A DNA stretch of 64,000 bases from Leptospira andrefontaineae (GCF_004770105.1 NZ_RQEY01000023.1:124001-188000), one strand, 5' to 3'. Positions 10,237 through 19,696 are shown, numbered from the stretch's first letter. The notes: a model not told the origin generated them from the sequence alone. Translations and numbers: made by a program.

Positions 10237-11074
10237 CTTTCAAATACTCAGGCATTTCCGGAAGTTTGTCTTCCGTCCAGATCCAATCTCCGACTAAGGA
10301 CACAATTGGCGCCTTCTCACCTTCTAAAATTTTTAATAAGGCAATTTTCAAATCTTGGAGTTCCGTGATCCTATATGGAATAGAAGGAAAATTTTTTCCG
10401 AAACTTTCATTTTCCTTTTGTTGTATATAATCAATGAAGAAGTCTCCGAACTTTTTGCCTGAGGCCTTTTGCTCTTCCATCAATTTTTGTAAGTCAGGAT
10501 GAGGAGAAGATTTTGCAAGTCTTTGCAGAATGATCGTGATCCCTCTAACACTTTGGCTGAAAAATGTTCCTGCACGGATGATCTTTCTGGAATCCGGTTT
10601 TTGGAGGGCCCATTCTTCCATTTTCTTTTTGATGAATGCTAATGAACCGTAGAAGGTAAGTAAGTGAGGAAGATAATAATAAGCGGAATATCCTACCGTA
10701 ATTTTAGGATTTAATTTTTTCTCAAGATCCAACATTGGGTCTAAACAGAATTTTGCCGTGGCGATAATATCTTCGTCGGGTGTTTCGGACACCGGGTATC
10801 CTAAATTTCCCCTGGCTGGTGTATAGATAAACAAATCTATCTTTGTATTTTCTTTATTTAAGAATTTTTGAATATTCGAAACTGCTTCTTCCGGTTCTTC
10901 TAATTTGATAAGTGGAATTGTTTTGTCGGATCCTTCTACCTGAGATTCTCCGGAAGTAGTGGAGTAGATCTTCCAAGTTTGTCCTGTTTTGGAGGAATAT
11001 TCTCGGATCGCTTCGATGGCACTATGACCTGCTGCTCCCGATCCGCCTATGATCAATGCTATAGACTCACTCAT
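10229..11074 (-). CDS. NAD(P)-binding Rossmann-fold protein (SDR-like)
   Basis: 281 aa. The N-terminus IALIIGGSGAAGHSAIEAI is an atypical glycine-rich dinucleotide-binding loop (GGSGAAG). IDLFIYTPARGNLGYP follows where an SDR has its NNAG strand, and GYSAYYYLPHLLTFYGSLAFIKK holds possible Y/K residues of the active site. It may be a reductase or epimerase; substrate unknown. The gene ends tail-to-tail with the HAD phosphatase (8-base overlap) and starts 30 bases after the pseudouridine synthase stop, so an operon is likely. Confidence 0.7.
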   Translation of the reverse strand: MSESIALIIGGSGAAGHSAIEAIREYSSKTGQTWKIYSTTSGESQVEGSDKTIPLIKLEEPEEAVSNIQKFLNKENTKIDLFIYTPARGNLGYPVSETPDEDIIATAKFCLDPMLDLEKKLNPKITVGYSAYYYLPHLLTFYGSLAFIKKKMEEWALQKPDSRKIIRAGTFFSQSVRGITIILQRLAKSSPHPDLQKLMEEQKASGKKFGDFFIDYIQQKENESFGKNFPSIPYRITELQDLKIALLKILEGEKAPIVSLVGDWIWTEDKLPEMPEYLKVR

Positions 11075-11105
11075 TTTCGCCTCCGAGAAATGAGGACCAG
11101 CTTAC

Positions 11106-11813
11106 TTATTCTGGGAATCGTATGCCAGAAAAAAAGCGCATGTAAGGTTGAAAATCCTCAGGGGGATCTGAAACAATTTTTATATCTTCCTCGAATTCAT
11201 TTTTGAATTTTAGAAGATAAGAATGTAATAAAAAACGTTTTGGTTTAGAAACTAAATTTTTAGCAAAAGGATCACCGTAAGTTTCATCACCTAAGATTGG
11301 AGTTCCGATAGAAGATAGATGAAATCGGATTTGGTGCCTTCTTCCCGTAACTAATTTTGCGGCAATCAAGGAGAGATTTTTCTCCTTTGAATAGGAAAGA
11401 AGTGTAAAATCGGTGATCGCTTTTTTACCACCGGAACGAACTGAACTTACCTTTCCTTTTCCATCTTTCAAGAAGCATTCGATCCTGAATTCTTTCTCTT
11501 TTGGAATTCCAACACAAACAGCCAAATAGGTCTTTTCTGAATCTGCTAAGATCGAATCGGCTTCCTTGTTTTTGGATGGTTCCTTGCAGAATAATAGGAT
11601 GCCACTTGTATCACGATCTAGTCTGTGAAGTAGTCTTAGATCCGGCTCCTTCTCCTGTTGCCGAACAAGATCTTCCAGGTTCGGACGATTTGGATCGAAT
11701 GTAGCATGAACTGGGATCCCTGCCGGTTTTTCTACAGCGAGTAGGAACCCCTTCTCATACCATTTATGGATTGGAGTCTTAGGGAGCTGGAATTTGGGCT
11801 TTGTTTCGCTCAT
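11106..11813 (-). CDS. RluA-family pseudouridine synthase
   Basis: 235 aa. The signature LLHRLDRDTSGILLFCK contains the catalytic Asp (HRLDRDTSG). LVTGRRHQIRFHLSSIGTPILGDETYG is the second family block. The protein lacks an S4 domain and is short, like RluA/TruC-type enzymes that modify 23S rRNA or tRNA. It is divergent from the XRE-cupin regulator (81 bases between them). The exact target uridine cannot be assigned. Confidence 0.9.
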   Translation of the reverse strand: MSETKPKFQLPKTPIHKWYEKGFLLAVEKPAGIPVHATFDPNRPNLEDLVRQQEKEPDLRLLHRLDRDTSGILLFCKEPSKNKEADSILADSEKTYLAVCVGIPKEKEFRIECFLKDGKGKVSSVRSGGKKAITDFTLLSYSKEKNLSLIAAKLVTGRRHQIRFHLSSIGTPILGDETYGDPFAKNLVSKPKRFLLHSYLLKFKNEFEEDIKIVSDPPEDFQPYMRFFSGIRFPE

Positions 11814-11894
11814 AGACTCCTTCGCTCGTTCTTCTCTAATTTGATCATCCTCTTTTGAAAGGATTGAAATTGGATTGACACATCTTCCGTTATA

Positions 11895-12524
11895 TTGGAC
11901 GAATTAGGAATGAAACAGGCCGACGCCGAAGAACTGGATGGGAAGGAACTCATCTCCAGCGAACATATAACAGAAGTCGTTAAAGAAAACCTAAAATTAA
12001 TTCGCCATACTAAAGGACTCTCATTAGACAAATTGGCATCTCGTTGTGGTGTAAGCCGAGCCATGCTTTCTCAAATAGAGCAAGGTAAAAGTGTTCCTAC
12101 AATTGCAGTATTATGGAAGATCGCAACCGGTCTTAACGTTCCTTTTAGTGAACTTCTGAAAGAGAAGGGAACAGAGGGAGTTTTTCTCTTAAAAGCAGAA
12201 AATACTAAAGTCTTATATTCCAGCTCAAAGGTATATTCTAGTCGTGCCTTGTTTCCGTTTATCGGAGGCAGAAGGGTAGAATTTTACGAACTGATCCTGA
12301 AACCGGGTGGAATCGAAGTTGCAGAAGCTCATAAAGCTGGAACAACTGAGAACCTAGTCGTGGTCCAAGGAAAATTGCGCCTCCGTGTGGGGGATAAGGT
12401 GGTAGAACTGGATGCAAAGGATTCCGTATATTTTAGAGCGGACGTTCCACACGAATATATCAACCCAACAGATACCGAAACTCTTATGTATCTGGTCATG
12501 GAATATACGGACGAAGCTAACTAA
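11895..12524 (+). CDS. XRE-family transcriptional regulator with C-terminal cupin domain
   Basis: 209 aa from TTG; an ATG five codons later is also possible. Residues about 28-85 are a helix-turn-helix of the XRE type ([35 protein letters not shown], quoted in two halves of a single motif: [19 protein letters not shown] then GKSVPT). Residues about 130-205 are a cupin barrel ([33 protein letters not shown]) that could bind a small ligand. Such regulators often control amino-acid or polyamine genes. The downstream gene overlaps its 3' end by about 110 bases in another frame. Confidence 0.88.
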   Translation: MDELGMKQADAEELDGKELISSEHITEVVKENLKLIRHTKGLSLDKLASRCGVSRAMLSQIEQGKSVPTIAVLWKIATGLNVPFSELLKEKGTEGVFLLKAENTKVLYSSSKVYSSRALFPFIGGRRVEFYELILKPGGIEVAEAHKAGTTENLVVVQGKLRLRVGDKVVELDAKDSVYFRADVPHEYINPTDTETLMYLVMEYTDEAN

Positions 12525-13503
12525 ACTTTTAGTCCTAAGTTTATTTCTCACTCCGGGCCTTCTGTTTTCGGAAGCGCCCGATCCCACCACAGGTTATTTC
12601 GGAATTGATAGATACGAAGAGCAAATCTCTTGCCACGAGGAGGATTGTATTCGTTATACTTTGGATGAATTAAATTCCAAAGGTGGAAAATCAGAAGTCC
12701 GAAAACTTTTAGAAGAGAATGCGGGAAAGGTATTAGTAGATCTTTCCGGAAAAAATCTGAAACTGGCAGATGATGAACTGGATGATCTCAGGGACTTTCT
12801 ATTAGAAATTTCTAAAAGAGATGGAAGAGTCGCCATCGAAAAACTCCATATTGCGATCCGAGGACTGGAAATCGCTGATCCTCCTCTTCTAAAAGACGTA
12901 GGTCTCATCGGTTGGGGACTTGTTCGAAGAATTTACAGATATGTATATTTCAAGAGGACAGGAGATTATAACGCAAAAGTCCTATATCATCCAGGAAGTG
13001 GAAAGATCAATCTGATCTTCTTCGTTCATAAAAGATACGGTGATATCTGTGAGACTGTATTTTCTTCCTGCAATGAAATTGAATATTTGGATGAAGATAC
13101 ATTCGATCTTCAATTATCCACTGCTCTCAGAGAATCCAAAGAGAAAAATCTTCCGGTCAGAGTGAATTTCAAACAGGTCCAGGCTTCTTTTCCGGAAACT
13201 AAACTGGAATGGGAGAATATAAAAAGTATAGGAAGATCCGCTAGAATGTACAAATGGCTCGCACTTCCTAAGGAAACGGAAATGAAACCTTTGAGCAGAT
13301 CTAGGTTTCTTCCTTTGCAGGCGGCCTTGACTGTGATCGATTATTCTGTTTCAGTATTTGATTATGTGAATCAAATTATAATGTACAAACCTGCAAGAAA
13401 TACTAAGGCAGAAGTGATGTACACCCAAAAATTAACGGAAGATGGAAGTCCAGGAGCCAAAACGATCCACTCAGTGGTGTTTGTTCCTGTTAAAGAAGAG
13501 TAA
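12412..13503 (+). CDS. Exported hypothetical protein with ambiguous start
   Basis: 363 aa if the only canonical start (ATG at 12412) is used, but this lies 113 bases inside the upstream regulator gene. A signal peptide, [20 protein letters not shown], begins only at about residue 35, just past the regulator's stop. No ATG, GTG or TTG lies near it in frame; an ATA codon shortly before is the nearest candidate. The mature part ([18 protein letters not shown] onward) has three cysteines and no domain I recognise. Translation may be coupled to the regulator. The protein is likely periplasmic or outer-membrane associated. Confidence 0.7.
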   Translation: MQRIPYILERTFHTNISTQQIPKLLCIWSWNIRTKLTKLLVLSLFLTPGLLFSEAPDPTTGYFGIDRYEEQISCHEEDCIRYTLDELNSKGGKSEVRKLLEENAGKVLVDLSGKNLKLADDELDDLRDFLLEISKRDGRVAIEKLHIAIRGLEIADPPLLKDVGLIGWGLVRRIYRYVYFKRTGDYNAKVLYHPGSGKINLIFFVHKRYGDICETVFSSCNEIEYLDEDTFDLQLSTALRESKEKNLPVRVNFKQVQASFPETKLEWENIKSIGRSARMYKWLALPKETEMKPLSRSRFLPLQAALTVIDYSVSVFDYVNQIIMYKPARNTKAEVMYTQKLTEDGSPGAKTIHSVVFVPVKEE

Positions 13504-13505
13504 AA

Positions 13506-13533
13506 CTTCTCCGCCTCGAATGAAGCGGAGAAG
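13506..13533 (-). terminator. Hairpin terminator between convergent genes
   Basis: A perfect 9-base stem (CTTCTCCGC with GCGGAGAAG) and a 9-base loop lie between two convergent stops. On the minus strand the stem is followed by TTTTA, fitting termination of the transporter gene. Confidence 0.6.
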
Positions 13534-13542
13534 GAAGAGGCC

Positions 13543-15033
13543 TTAGATAAAGAATATCCAGGTTAAAAGTAAGAAGGTAGGAACCAGAAGTAAGAAGGAA
13601 TACACTACATATCCTCCGAAACTTGGCATTTTGATCTTATTTTCTTCGGCCACTGATTTTACCATGAAGTTTGGAGCGTTACCAATATAGGTTAATGCAC
13701 CCATAAAGACCGCACCCACGGAAATCGCTTTTAGTAATTCTTCGCCCACTGGATCCGCTAAGATCTGAGACACATTAGAGAATCCTAATAGTCCTTTCGC
13801 TAAGGATAAGAATGTCAGGTAAGTAGGAGCATTGTCTAATACTCCTGAGAATCCACCGGTTACCCAGAAGAACTGCCATCTTTCAGTAATTCCTAATTCT
13901 TTTCCATGGTGTTCCAGAAGCAATAATGCAGGGATCATAGTTAAGAAGATCCCGATGAACAGGTAAGCTACCTCTTGGATAGGCCCTAAGGTGAACTTGT
14001 TTTTTTCTCTCAGTTTAGGATCGGAAGTCACTTTGGAAAGTGCGATGAGTCCGATTAGAACCGCCTCTCTGATGAAACCAAGGAAAGGATATTTTTCGAT
14101 CGCAGGAATATAGTTTTGGTTCAGGAAAGCTACCGAAAGGATCACTCCTAAAAGCCAGAGTAGGTTTACTTGCCCTTCTAACCCGATAGGTTGTCTGTGA
14201 GAATGATCGTAACGGATGTCCTTTTTGGTTTCTTTTCCGTGCATGATCGTGTCCCAAATAAAGTAGATCACGAGTAAAATTCCGGAAGCGAGGATCATTT
14301 CAGGGAATAGTTTAAATGTCCAAACGAATGGAACACCTTGCAGATAACCTAGGAATAAAGGAGGATCTCCAAGAGGAGTCAGGGAACCGCCAATATTAGA
14401 AACTAAGAATATGAAGAAGATCACTGTGTGGACCACATGTTTTCTTTCCGAGTTTGTTTTGAGTAGAGGTCTGATCAGAAGCATAGAAGCTCCAGTCGTT
14501 CCAATAAAAGAAGCAAGGAAAGTTCCCACAACCAAGAAGATTGTGTTATTTACCGGAGTAGCTTCTATATCTCCCTTTAAAACGATCCCACCCGAAATAT
14601 AGAATAGCGACGCGAGTAGAATGATAAACGGAATATAATCGAACACCATAGTGTGGAAAATTTTTCCACCCCAGCTATGGGCCATTAAGATACCGAAAGA
14701 AACTCCTCCAAGAGCGAGGGAAAGAAGGAGTTTGTTATTATTATTCTCCCACCAATGCTCAGTTGTATGAGAGATCAGAGGTAGAAGTGCGATACTGAGT
14801 AGGATTAAAACGAAAGGAATGACCGACCAAAGAGGAAGATCGTCTCCTGCCTCACCATGAGCCGATGCAGTCTCTTGGTGCCCGTTTCCAGTTCCATGTT
14901 CCCCATGACCAGTATCCGTTTCGGATTGAGCCAATGTATTTGTTTGAGGGGAGGCCCCTGTTTCAGCCCAAACGGAAACGTTTAGGATCAGGGAGAGAAA
15001 GAGTAGGGTAGTAAAAAATTTGTTTCTCATCAT
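13543..15033 (-). CDS. Sodium/proton antiporter or citrate-type transporter (CitMHS/NhaD superfamily)
   Basis: 496 aa, about 12 membrane segments. It begins with a signal-like helix, then a His-rich loop (residues about 40-65: GHGEHGTGNGHQ, SAHGEAG) that should lie outside the inner membrane. Conserved ion-transporter blocks follow: FLASFIGTTGASMLLIRPLL, VSNIGGSLTPLGDPPLFLGY and FSGVLDNAPTYLTFL, which resemble NhaD-type antiporters and the putative citrate-transport family. The substrate is uncertain. The His-rich loop could bind metal or sense pH (inference). The gene is divergent from the Fur-family regulator by 221 bases. Confidence 0.82.
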   Translation of the reverse strand: MMRNKFFTTLLFLSLILNVSVWAETGASPQTNTLAQSETDTGHGEHGTGNGHQETASAHGEAGDDLPLWSVIPFVLILLSIALLPLISHTTEHWWENNNNKLLLSLALGGVSFGILMAHSWGGKIFHTMVFDYIPFIILLASLFYISGGIVLKGDIEATPVNNTIFLVVGTFLASFIGTTGASMLLIRPLLKTNSERKHVVHTVIFFIFLVSNIGGSLTPLGDPPLFLGYLQGVPFVWTFKLFPEMILASGILLVIYFIWDTIMHGKETKKDIRYDHSHRQPIGLEGQVNLLWLLGVILSVAFLNQNYIPAIEKYPFLGFIREAVLIGLIALSKVTSDPKLREKNKFTLGPIQEVAYLFIGIFLTMIPALLLLEHHGKELGITERWQFFWVTGGFSGVLDNAPTYLTFLSLAKGLLGFSNVSQILADPVGEELLKAISVGAVFMGALTYIGNAPNFMVKSVAEENKIKMPSFGGYVVYSFLLLVPTFLLLTWIFFI

Positions 15034-15254
15034 TCTCTGCTTTTCAAAGATTTTTCGTCAGGTTATAGAGATTCCGATAAGTTTCAAAGGAAAATCCATG
15101 ATTTCTATCGTTTTTTGGACTCCTTTTTTGGATTGCATAAATCCTTCCTTTTTTGCAAGATCCTTATAGGAATTTATACCTTCTAGACATTTTGCTTTAT
15201 ATTCGGCCCTTTCGGACCGTCAGATATATAGGCCCATAGAGAGAACCGACGACC

Positions 15255-15704
15255 ATGACTGTTTTAGGTAAACACAAACAATACTGCCTGACTCCGGACG
15301 AAATAGAGAGTAGATTAAAATCGGTTTCAATACAACCGACTATGCAAAGGATTTCCATTTGCCAATACGTTCTTTGTGAAGCGGATCATCCGACCGCCGA
15401 AGAAGTAAAAGAATGGGTAGATAAACGTTCTTTAAAGATGAGTTTGGCAACTGTCTATAATACTTTAAACGTTTTAGTATCTGCAGGTCTATTGAGAGAG
15501 TTTAAATTTTCCTGTTTAGGTAAATCGGTATTCGATAGCAATATCGACGACCATTTCCATTTCTTCGATGAAAAGTCGGGCAAATTCCATGACCTGGATG
15601 CGGAACTTCTGACAATTGATTCTAAACTCCCTAAAGAGTTTAAAGTGAATAAGATGGATATCCTATTCACCGGATCCCTGGAAGAATCCAGCGCTTCCGT
15701 ATAA
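15255..15704 (+). CDS. Fur/PerR-family metalloregulator
   Basis: 149 aa. The winged helix is residues about 20-85 (PTMQRISICQYVLCEADHPTAEEV, MSLATVYNTLNVLVSAGLL). The dimerisation domain has the candidate metal-site residues of the family: VFDSNIDDHFHF (Asp and two His) and HDLD. The structural CxxC zinc pairs of classical Fur and PerR are absent, as in several Leptospira PerR-like proteins. I cannot tell peroxide sensing from iron sensing. It is divergent from the transporter and convergent with lpdA, whose stop lies 6 bases away. Confidence 0.88.
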   Translation: MTVLGKHKQYCLTPDEIESRLKSVSIQPTMQRISICQYVLCEADHPTAEEVKEWVDKRSLKMSLATVYNTLNVLVSAGLLREFKFSCLGKSVFDSNIDDHFHFFDEKSGKFHDLDAELLTIDSKLPKEFKVNKMDILFTGSLEESSASV

Positions 15705-15710
15705 ATTCCG

Positions 15711-17129
15711 TTAGATATTAATCGCTTCGCCTAGAGCCTGTCCTGCTGCTTCCATTACGGATTCTGAAAGTGTAGGATGGGCGTGTATCCTTCCTGCAAT
15801 TTCTTTTAGGGTCAGTTCGGATCCCATTCCCAAATTGATCTCTCCTAAAATTTCGGTCACGTTCGGTCCGATGAGATGAGCTCCCAGTACTTCTCCGGTT
15901 TTGCGATCAGCAACTAATTTTACCATCCCTTCTACTTCGCCTAAAGCCTGGGCTCTGCCGTTCGCTCTGAATGGGAATTTTCCTACGACCACGTCTATGC
16001 CTGATTTTTTGGCTTCTTCTTCTTTTAAACCTACCGAGGCAACTTCCGGATGGCAGTATGTGCAGGCAGGGATTTTGAGATAATCCAGAGGTTCAAAAAC
16101 TAATCCATGAGGATTTTTGTTTTGGATAGAGATCGCTTCCGCAGCTTTGACTCCTTCTGTTGAAGCAACATGTGCTAGTAATGGAGCTCCAATACAATCT
16201 CCGATCGCGTAGATATTCGGGACCTTGGTCTTAAATTTAGTATCTACCTTGATAAATCCTTTTTGTAGGAATACCCCAATCTCTTCTAAATGAATACCTT
16301 CCGTATTTGGAGTAACACCGATGGCGACTAGGACCTTATCGAATTTTTTTCTTTCTCCTTCTGCTGGTGTTCCTTCTCCTTTAAGAAGAATAGAAACTCC
16401 ATCCGATTCCAGTTTTGGTTCCGAAACTCCTACACTTGTAAGGATCTGGATGCCTCGTTTTGTGAAGGAACGATTGAGTAAATTTGATATTTCAGGATCT
16501 TCTAATGGAAGTATTTTGTCCTGCATCTCTATGATTGTAACTTGGGTTCCCATACTAGAATAGAAGTCTGCGAATTCTATTCCGATAGCTCCTGCACCAA
16601 TCACCGCCAAGGTTTTAGGAGGAGAATCCTGTATCATTGCATGTTTGCTAGATAGAACCTTTTCCCCATCGAATGGAAGTCCGGGAAATTCTTTTGCTCT
16701 GGCGCCGGTTGCTATTATAAAATATTCGGATTGGATCTCTTCTTTAGAAGTGTCGGGAAGCCAGATCGTATTTTTGTCTTTGAAAACTGCACTTCCTTTC
16801 TTTACGGAAATTTTATTCTTCTTCATCAAGAATTCAACTCCGTTAGACATTGTGTCTGCAACACCTCTGGAACGTTTGATGATATTCGGAAAATCCGGAG
16901 AGGCGTTTTCTACCTTCAGGCCGAAGGTTTCTGATTTGCGAATGGACTCTAATAAATGTGCAGATTCTAAAAGTGCTTTTGTGGGAATACATCCCCAGTT
17001 TAAACATACTCCGCCTAGTTTTTCTTTTTCCACTAGACATACGTTCAATCCGAGTTGGGCAGCTCGAATGGCGGCCACATATCCTCCAGGGCCTCCGCCG
17101 ATCACAGTCAGGTCGTAGTTTTCCGCCAT
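15711..17129 (-). CDS. lpdA: Dihydrolipoyl dehydrogenase (E3)
   Basis: 472 aa, the usual E3 length. Domains in order: FAD-binding GGGPGGYVAAIRAAQLG, redox disulfide GGVCLNWGCIPTKALL (two Cys five apart), NAD-binding AVIGAGAIGIEFADFYSSMG, FAD motif PNIYAIGDCIGAPLLAH, and the C-terminal HAHPTLSE with the catalytic His-Glu. It reoxidises lipoamide of 2-oxoacid dehydrogenases or the glycine cleavage system. No E1 or E2 genes are adjacent. The gene is monocistronic as far as visible. Confidence 0.96.
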   Translation of the reverse strand: MAENYDLTVIGGGPGGYVAAIRAAQLGLNVCLVEKEKLGGVCLNWGCIPTKALLESAHLLESIRKSETFGLKVENASPDFPNIIKRSRGVADTMSNGVEFLMKKNKISVKKGSAVFKDKNTIWLPDTSKEEIQSEYFIIATGARAKEFPGLPFDGEKVLSSKHAMIQDSPPKTLAVIGAGAIGIEFADFYSSMGTQVTIIEMQDKILPLEDPEISNLLNRSFTKRGIQILTSVGVSEPKLESDGVSILLKGEGTPAEGERKKFDKVLVAIGVTPNTEGIHLEEIGVFLQKGFIKVDTKFKTKVPNIYAIGDCIGAPLLAHVASTEGVKAAEAISIQNKNPHGLVFEPLDYLKIPACTYCHPEVASVGLKEEEAKKSGIDVVVGKFPFRANGRAQALGEVEGMVKLVADRKTGEVLGAHLIGPNVTEILGEINLGMGSELTLKEIAGRIHAHPTLSESVMEAAGQALGEAINI

Positions 17130-17194
17130 CTCATTCCTCCGGATGGCAATTTTGGATTTTTATTCCGACTCTGGGAAGAAGATTTTCTAAGTTT

Positions 17195-17284
17195 TTTTAG
17201 CACGCAAAGGCGCAAAGATCGCTAAGAATTTTTTTATGTAGAAGGCGCGAAACTTCGCGTTCTTCGTCGCTTCGCGTGAGAATA
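17195..17284. repeat. Dispersed intergenic repeat remnant (CGCAAAG type) with small dyad
   Basis: The segment reads CACGCAAAGGCGCAAAGATC followed by CGCGAA-AC-TTCGCG (17246-17259) and a second CGCG-rich stretch. Period-like CGCAAAG/TTCGCG words of this kind recur in intergenic DNA of many bacteria. A related CACGGAGAACACAAAG word occurs near 29600 on the other strand. Confidence 0.4.
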
Positions 17285-18028
17285 TTAACCGCTCTTCTTC
17301 TTTAAAACCAAGATCATTCTGCTCGCGTTACTTTTGAATTTTAATTCGTTGTAGTTGGAGTAGACATGTAGGATCTCCATCCTGTGTTTTGCGAGCATTC
17401 TTTGGAGTTCTACCAGGAAGTAGGCTCTCATTAAATGTTTGTCTTTGATCTCTTTTGCATTTAGATTATAGATATAATTTACTTCTACTACTGTGGATTG
17501 GTCCGCTCTGACTAGACGAAATCCTCTGTTTCTCTGGATGGTAGTATTTTTGGCTTTTATCTGAGCGACCGGACCGATCGCTTTTCTTTTGATCTTACGA
17601 AGAGGTTCCGCATTCCAAACTTCTAAAACTGCAATGCCTGCCGGTTTCAGATTCAGCTCTAGATTTTTAAGAGCCGCTTCTACTTCTTCATTAGATAATA
17701 AATAATTAAAGGAACCGAATAAACTGATGATCGCGTCCCATTTTTCCTGGGACTTATAGGATTGCATTGCTCCCACTTCGAATTTGCAATGGGAATATCT
17801 TTTTTTGGCGACCTCTATCATTTTGATGGAGGAATCTATCCCTCTGGATTTGTATCCAAGGCTTTGGAAATGGGTGACATGCTCTCCTGTTCCACATCCC
17901 AGGTCCAAAATATTTCGGACCCTATGTTTTCGGAAAAGCCTGTCTATAAACTGGGTTTCCATCTCGAATTTTCGAGCGTTCTTTTCAATATCGAAGTAAT
18001 ATTCTGCCAGTTCCGAGTAGAGTTTCAT
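17285..18028 (-). CDS. Class I SAM-dependent methyltransferase
   Basis: 247 aa. Motif I is ILDLGCGTGEHVTHFQSLG (residues about 40-58), followed by the acidic strand-2 end GIDSSIKMIEVA and motif IV region WDAIISLFGSFNYLL. The C-terminal half (about 150-247) carries a beta-rich extension seen in small-molecule methyltransferases. The acceptor is unknown. It stands alone, divergent from the GGDEF-like gene at 18096. Confidence 0.8.
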   Translation of the reverse strand: MKLYSELAEYYFDIEKNARKFEMETQFIDRLFRKHRVRNILDLGCGTGEHVTHFQSLGYKSRGIDSSIKMIEVAKKRYSHCKFEVGAMQSYKSQEKWDAIISLFGSFNYLLSNEEVEAALKNLELNLKPAGIAVLEVWNAEPLRKIKRKAIGPVAQIKAKNTTIQRNRGFRLVRADQSTVVEVNYIYNLNAKEIKDKHLMRAYFLVELQRMLAKHRMEILHVYSNYNELKFKSNASRMILVLKKKSG

Positions 18029-18095
18029 AGAAAAATCGTTTGAGCCGGACCGGGGAAATCCCGTTACATATAGTAACGGAACTGAAGTTTACAAA

Positions 18096-19193
18096 ATGCA
18101 ATTTTTCCCCGAATTTTTTCCAATTTCAGAAGTTTTTCCAATCGCTTCCGCTTCTCTTTCTACCTGGATAGACGGGGAGGTTTTGGCCTTAGGAGGGATT
18201 TCATTCTGCCTTCTGTCCCTTTTCGGTTACGTAGTACATACTACAATGGACAGAAAAGAGGAGAAGGACGCTGAGTCAGAGGTTCCATTCTTTCAATCCT
18301 TTTCAAAAGAAGAAGTTCCCGAAGTCCCAAAGGCGGTCGCTTCTGAAAAGGGTCTTTTAGAGGAAGGTGTTCCTACCTTCTCCTCAGAACAACCCACATA
18401 CATTTTCAAAGAAGAAGTTCCCAAGGAGACAATACAATTCCAGTCCTTCTATTTTCCGGTCCGTGGAAAAACGTATGAGGCAGTGAAATCTTTCTTAGAA
18501 TCTATCCGAACTGGAGAAGAATATTGGGAAGTTCTACTTCATGATTCCAGAGGGGATCTACAAATTGTAGCGAGTAAGACCGGAAGTATTTCAGTATTTC
18601 CATCCGAAAGAAAAAGAGCCTCAGAACCAAAAGAGGGGGCAATCGTTTGGAAATTGGAATGGGATTCTTTTTCCTTGGGGGAAGTCAGACAAACTTCTTC
18701 TGCATCTGAATTTTCCCTTGATGAAATTTCTTTTAGATTGGATAAACTCGTAGAAGGACTGGTTCTTGCCGGAGAATCCCAGGACGGAGAGACAGGCTGG
18801 AGTTCCTACCCGGTATTTTCCCAACAATTAGAAAGGGAAAAATTCGAGGGAACAGATACCAAAATTTTGGTTTTTATGGAATTCGAGTCGGATGGCGACT
18901 TAGTTTCTGATTTTAGAAGTTTAGGTAATTGGTGGAAATCTAGATTTGGGGAAAATTCTCCCATCTATCGTATCCGAAAAAACCGTTTAGCTACTTTCTT
19001 TAATGCAGAAGATTGGATGAAGCTCCAAAACTCTCTTTCGGGGCTCATGGAATTTTTAGGCCCGGAAAAAACCAGGCTGAATATTGGTGCTTCCGTTCGG
19101 GTCAGAAAAGAAGACTCTGAATGGGAACCTAGAGCCAAAAAAGCATTACATTCTTCTAAAGAAGAGGGACCGAATCGTTTAGTATGTCTTTGA
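18096..19193 (+). CDS. Membrane protein with degenerate GGDEF-like C-terminal domain
   Basis: 365 aa. One membrane helix (EVLALGGISFCLLSLFGYVV, residues about 28-48), a charged linker, a GAF-like middle region and a C-terminal domain of about 130 residues. That domain ends AKKALHSSKEEGPNRLV, which matches the ADxALYxAKxxGRNRV closing motif of GGDEF domains, preceded by LNIGASVRV at the place of the S-IG-A strand. No GG(D/E)EF signature or RxxD inhibitory site is present, so cyclase activity is not expected. It overlaps the CheX-like gene by 10 bases. Likely a c-di-GMP or GTP sensor, or a scaffold (inference). Confidence 0.7.
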   Translation: MQFFPEFFPISEVFPIASASLSTWIDGEVLALGGISFCLLSLFGYVVHTTMDRKEEKDAESEVPFFQSFSKEEVPEVPKAVASEKGLLEEGVPTFSSEQPTYIFKEEVPKETIQFQSFYFPVRGKTYEAVKSFLESIRTGEEYWEVLLHDSRGDLQIVASKTGSISVFPSERKRASEPKEGAIVWKLEWDSFSLGEVRQTSSASEFSLDEISFRLDKLVEGLVLAGESQDGETGWSSYPVFSQQLEREKFEGTDTKILVFMEFESDGDLVSDFRSLGNWWKSRFGENSPIYRIRKNRLATFFNAEDWMKLQNSLSGLMEFLGPEKTRLNIGASVRVRKEDSEWEPRAKKALHSSKEEGPNRLVCL

Positions 19194-19696
19194 ACATAGA
19201 TCCTTTATTGGATGAAAAATTCATACTTACAATTTCCCAGATCTTTCCGGAGTTTTTGCAAAAAAACCTGGGAGTTCATGCTGTACGTGAGGCATTTGGT
19301 CCTTCTAAAAATGAAGGCCTATGTTACGAGAATTGTACAGCGGTGGAATTCCAAGGAGAGGCAGAAGGAAGACTTTTTCTTGCAATGGACGGTTATACTA
19401 AACTTAAACTTTTACCGAAAATTGCCAGATCCTTTCATATAGATCCTACGATCCGAAGCCATGCGGCTTCTATCATGCTGGAATTTGCAAACCAGATCTG
19501 TGCTGAACTTATCTCCGAAATGAAATTGGGAAGATTCCAAATAGATATTCTTCCCCCTGAAAATCTGAACAATAAATTGGTCCCGATCGATCTGGAAAAT
19601 TTAAGACAGTATATTCTGATCTATTTCCTGAAAGACGAGGATGCCAAAGAATATCTGGGCAGGATCTATCTCATTCTTCTGATGCAAAAATATTAA
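19184..19696 (+). CDS. CheX-like chemotaxis phosphatase-fold protein
   Basis: 170 aa. The region IMLEFANQICAELISEM contains an ExxN pair (E100 and N103) spaced as in CheX/CheC phosphatases, which use it to dephosphorylate CheY-P. The surrounding pattern (FLAMDGYTKLKLLPKIA before, LPPENLNNKLVPIDLEN after) fits a single CheX unit. It overlaps the degenerate-GGDEF gene by 10 bases, so the proteins probably work together. No chemotaxis genes are nearby. Function as an actual phosphatase is inferred from the motif only. Confidence 0.7.
   Translation: MSLNIDPLLDEKFILTISQIFPEFLQKNLGVHAVREAFGPSKNEGLCYENCTAVEFQGEAEGRLFLAMDGYTKLKLLPKIARSFHIDPTIRSHAASIMLEFANQICAELISEMKLGRFQIDILPPENLNNKLVPIDLENLRQYILIYFLKDEDAKEYLGRIYLILLMQKY

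Noticed and set aside
16645..17118. A 157-residue plus-strand frame opposite lpdA
   Set aside because: Antisense to a perfectly conserved enzyme, with no ribosome site and no recognisable domain.
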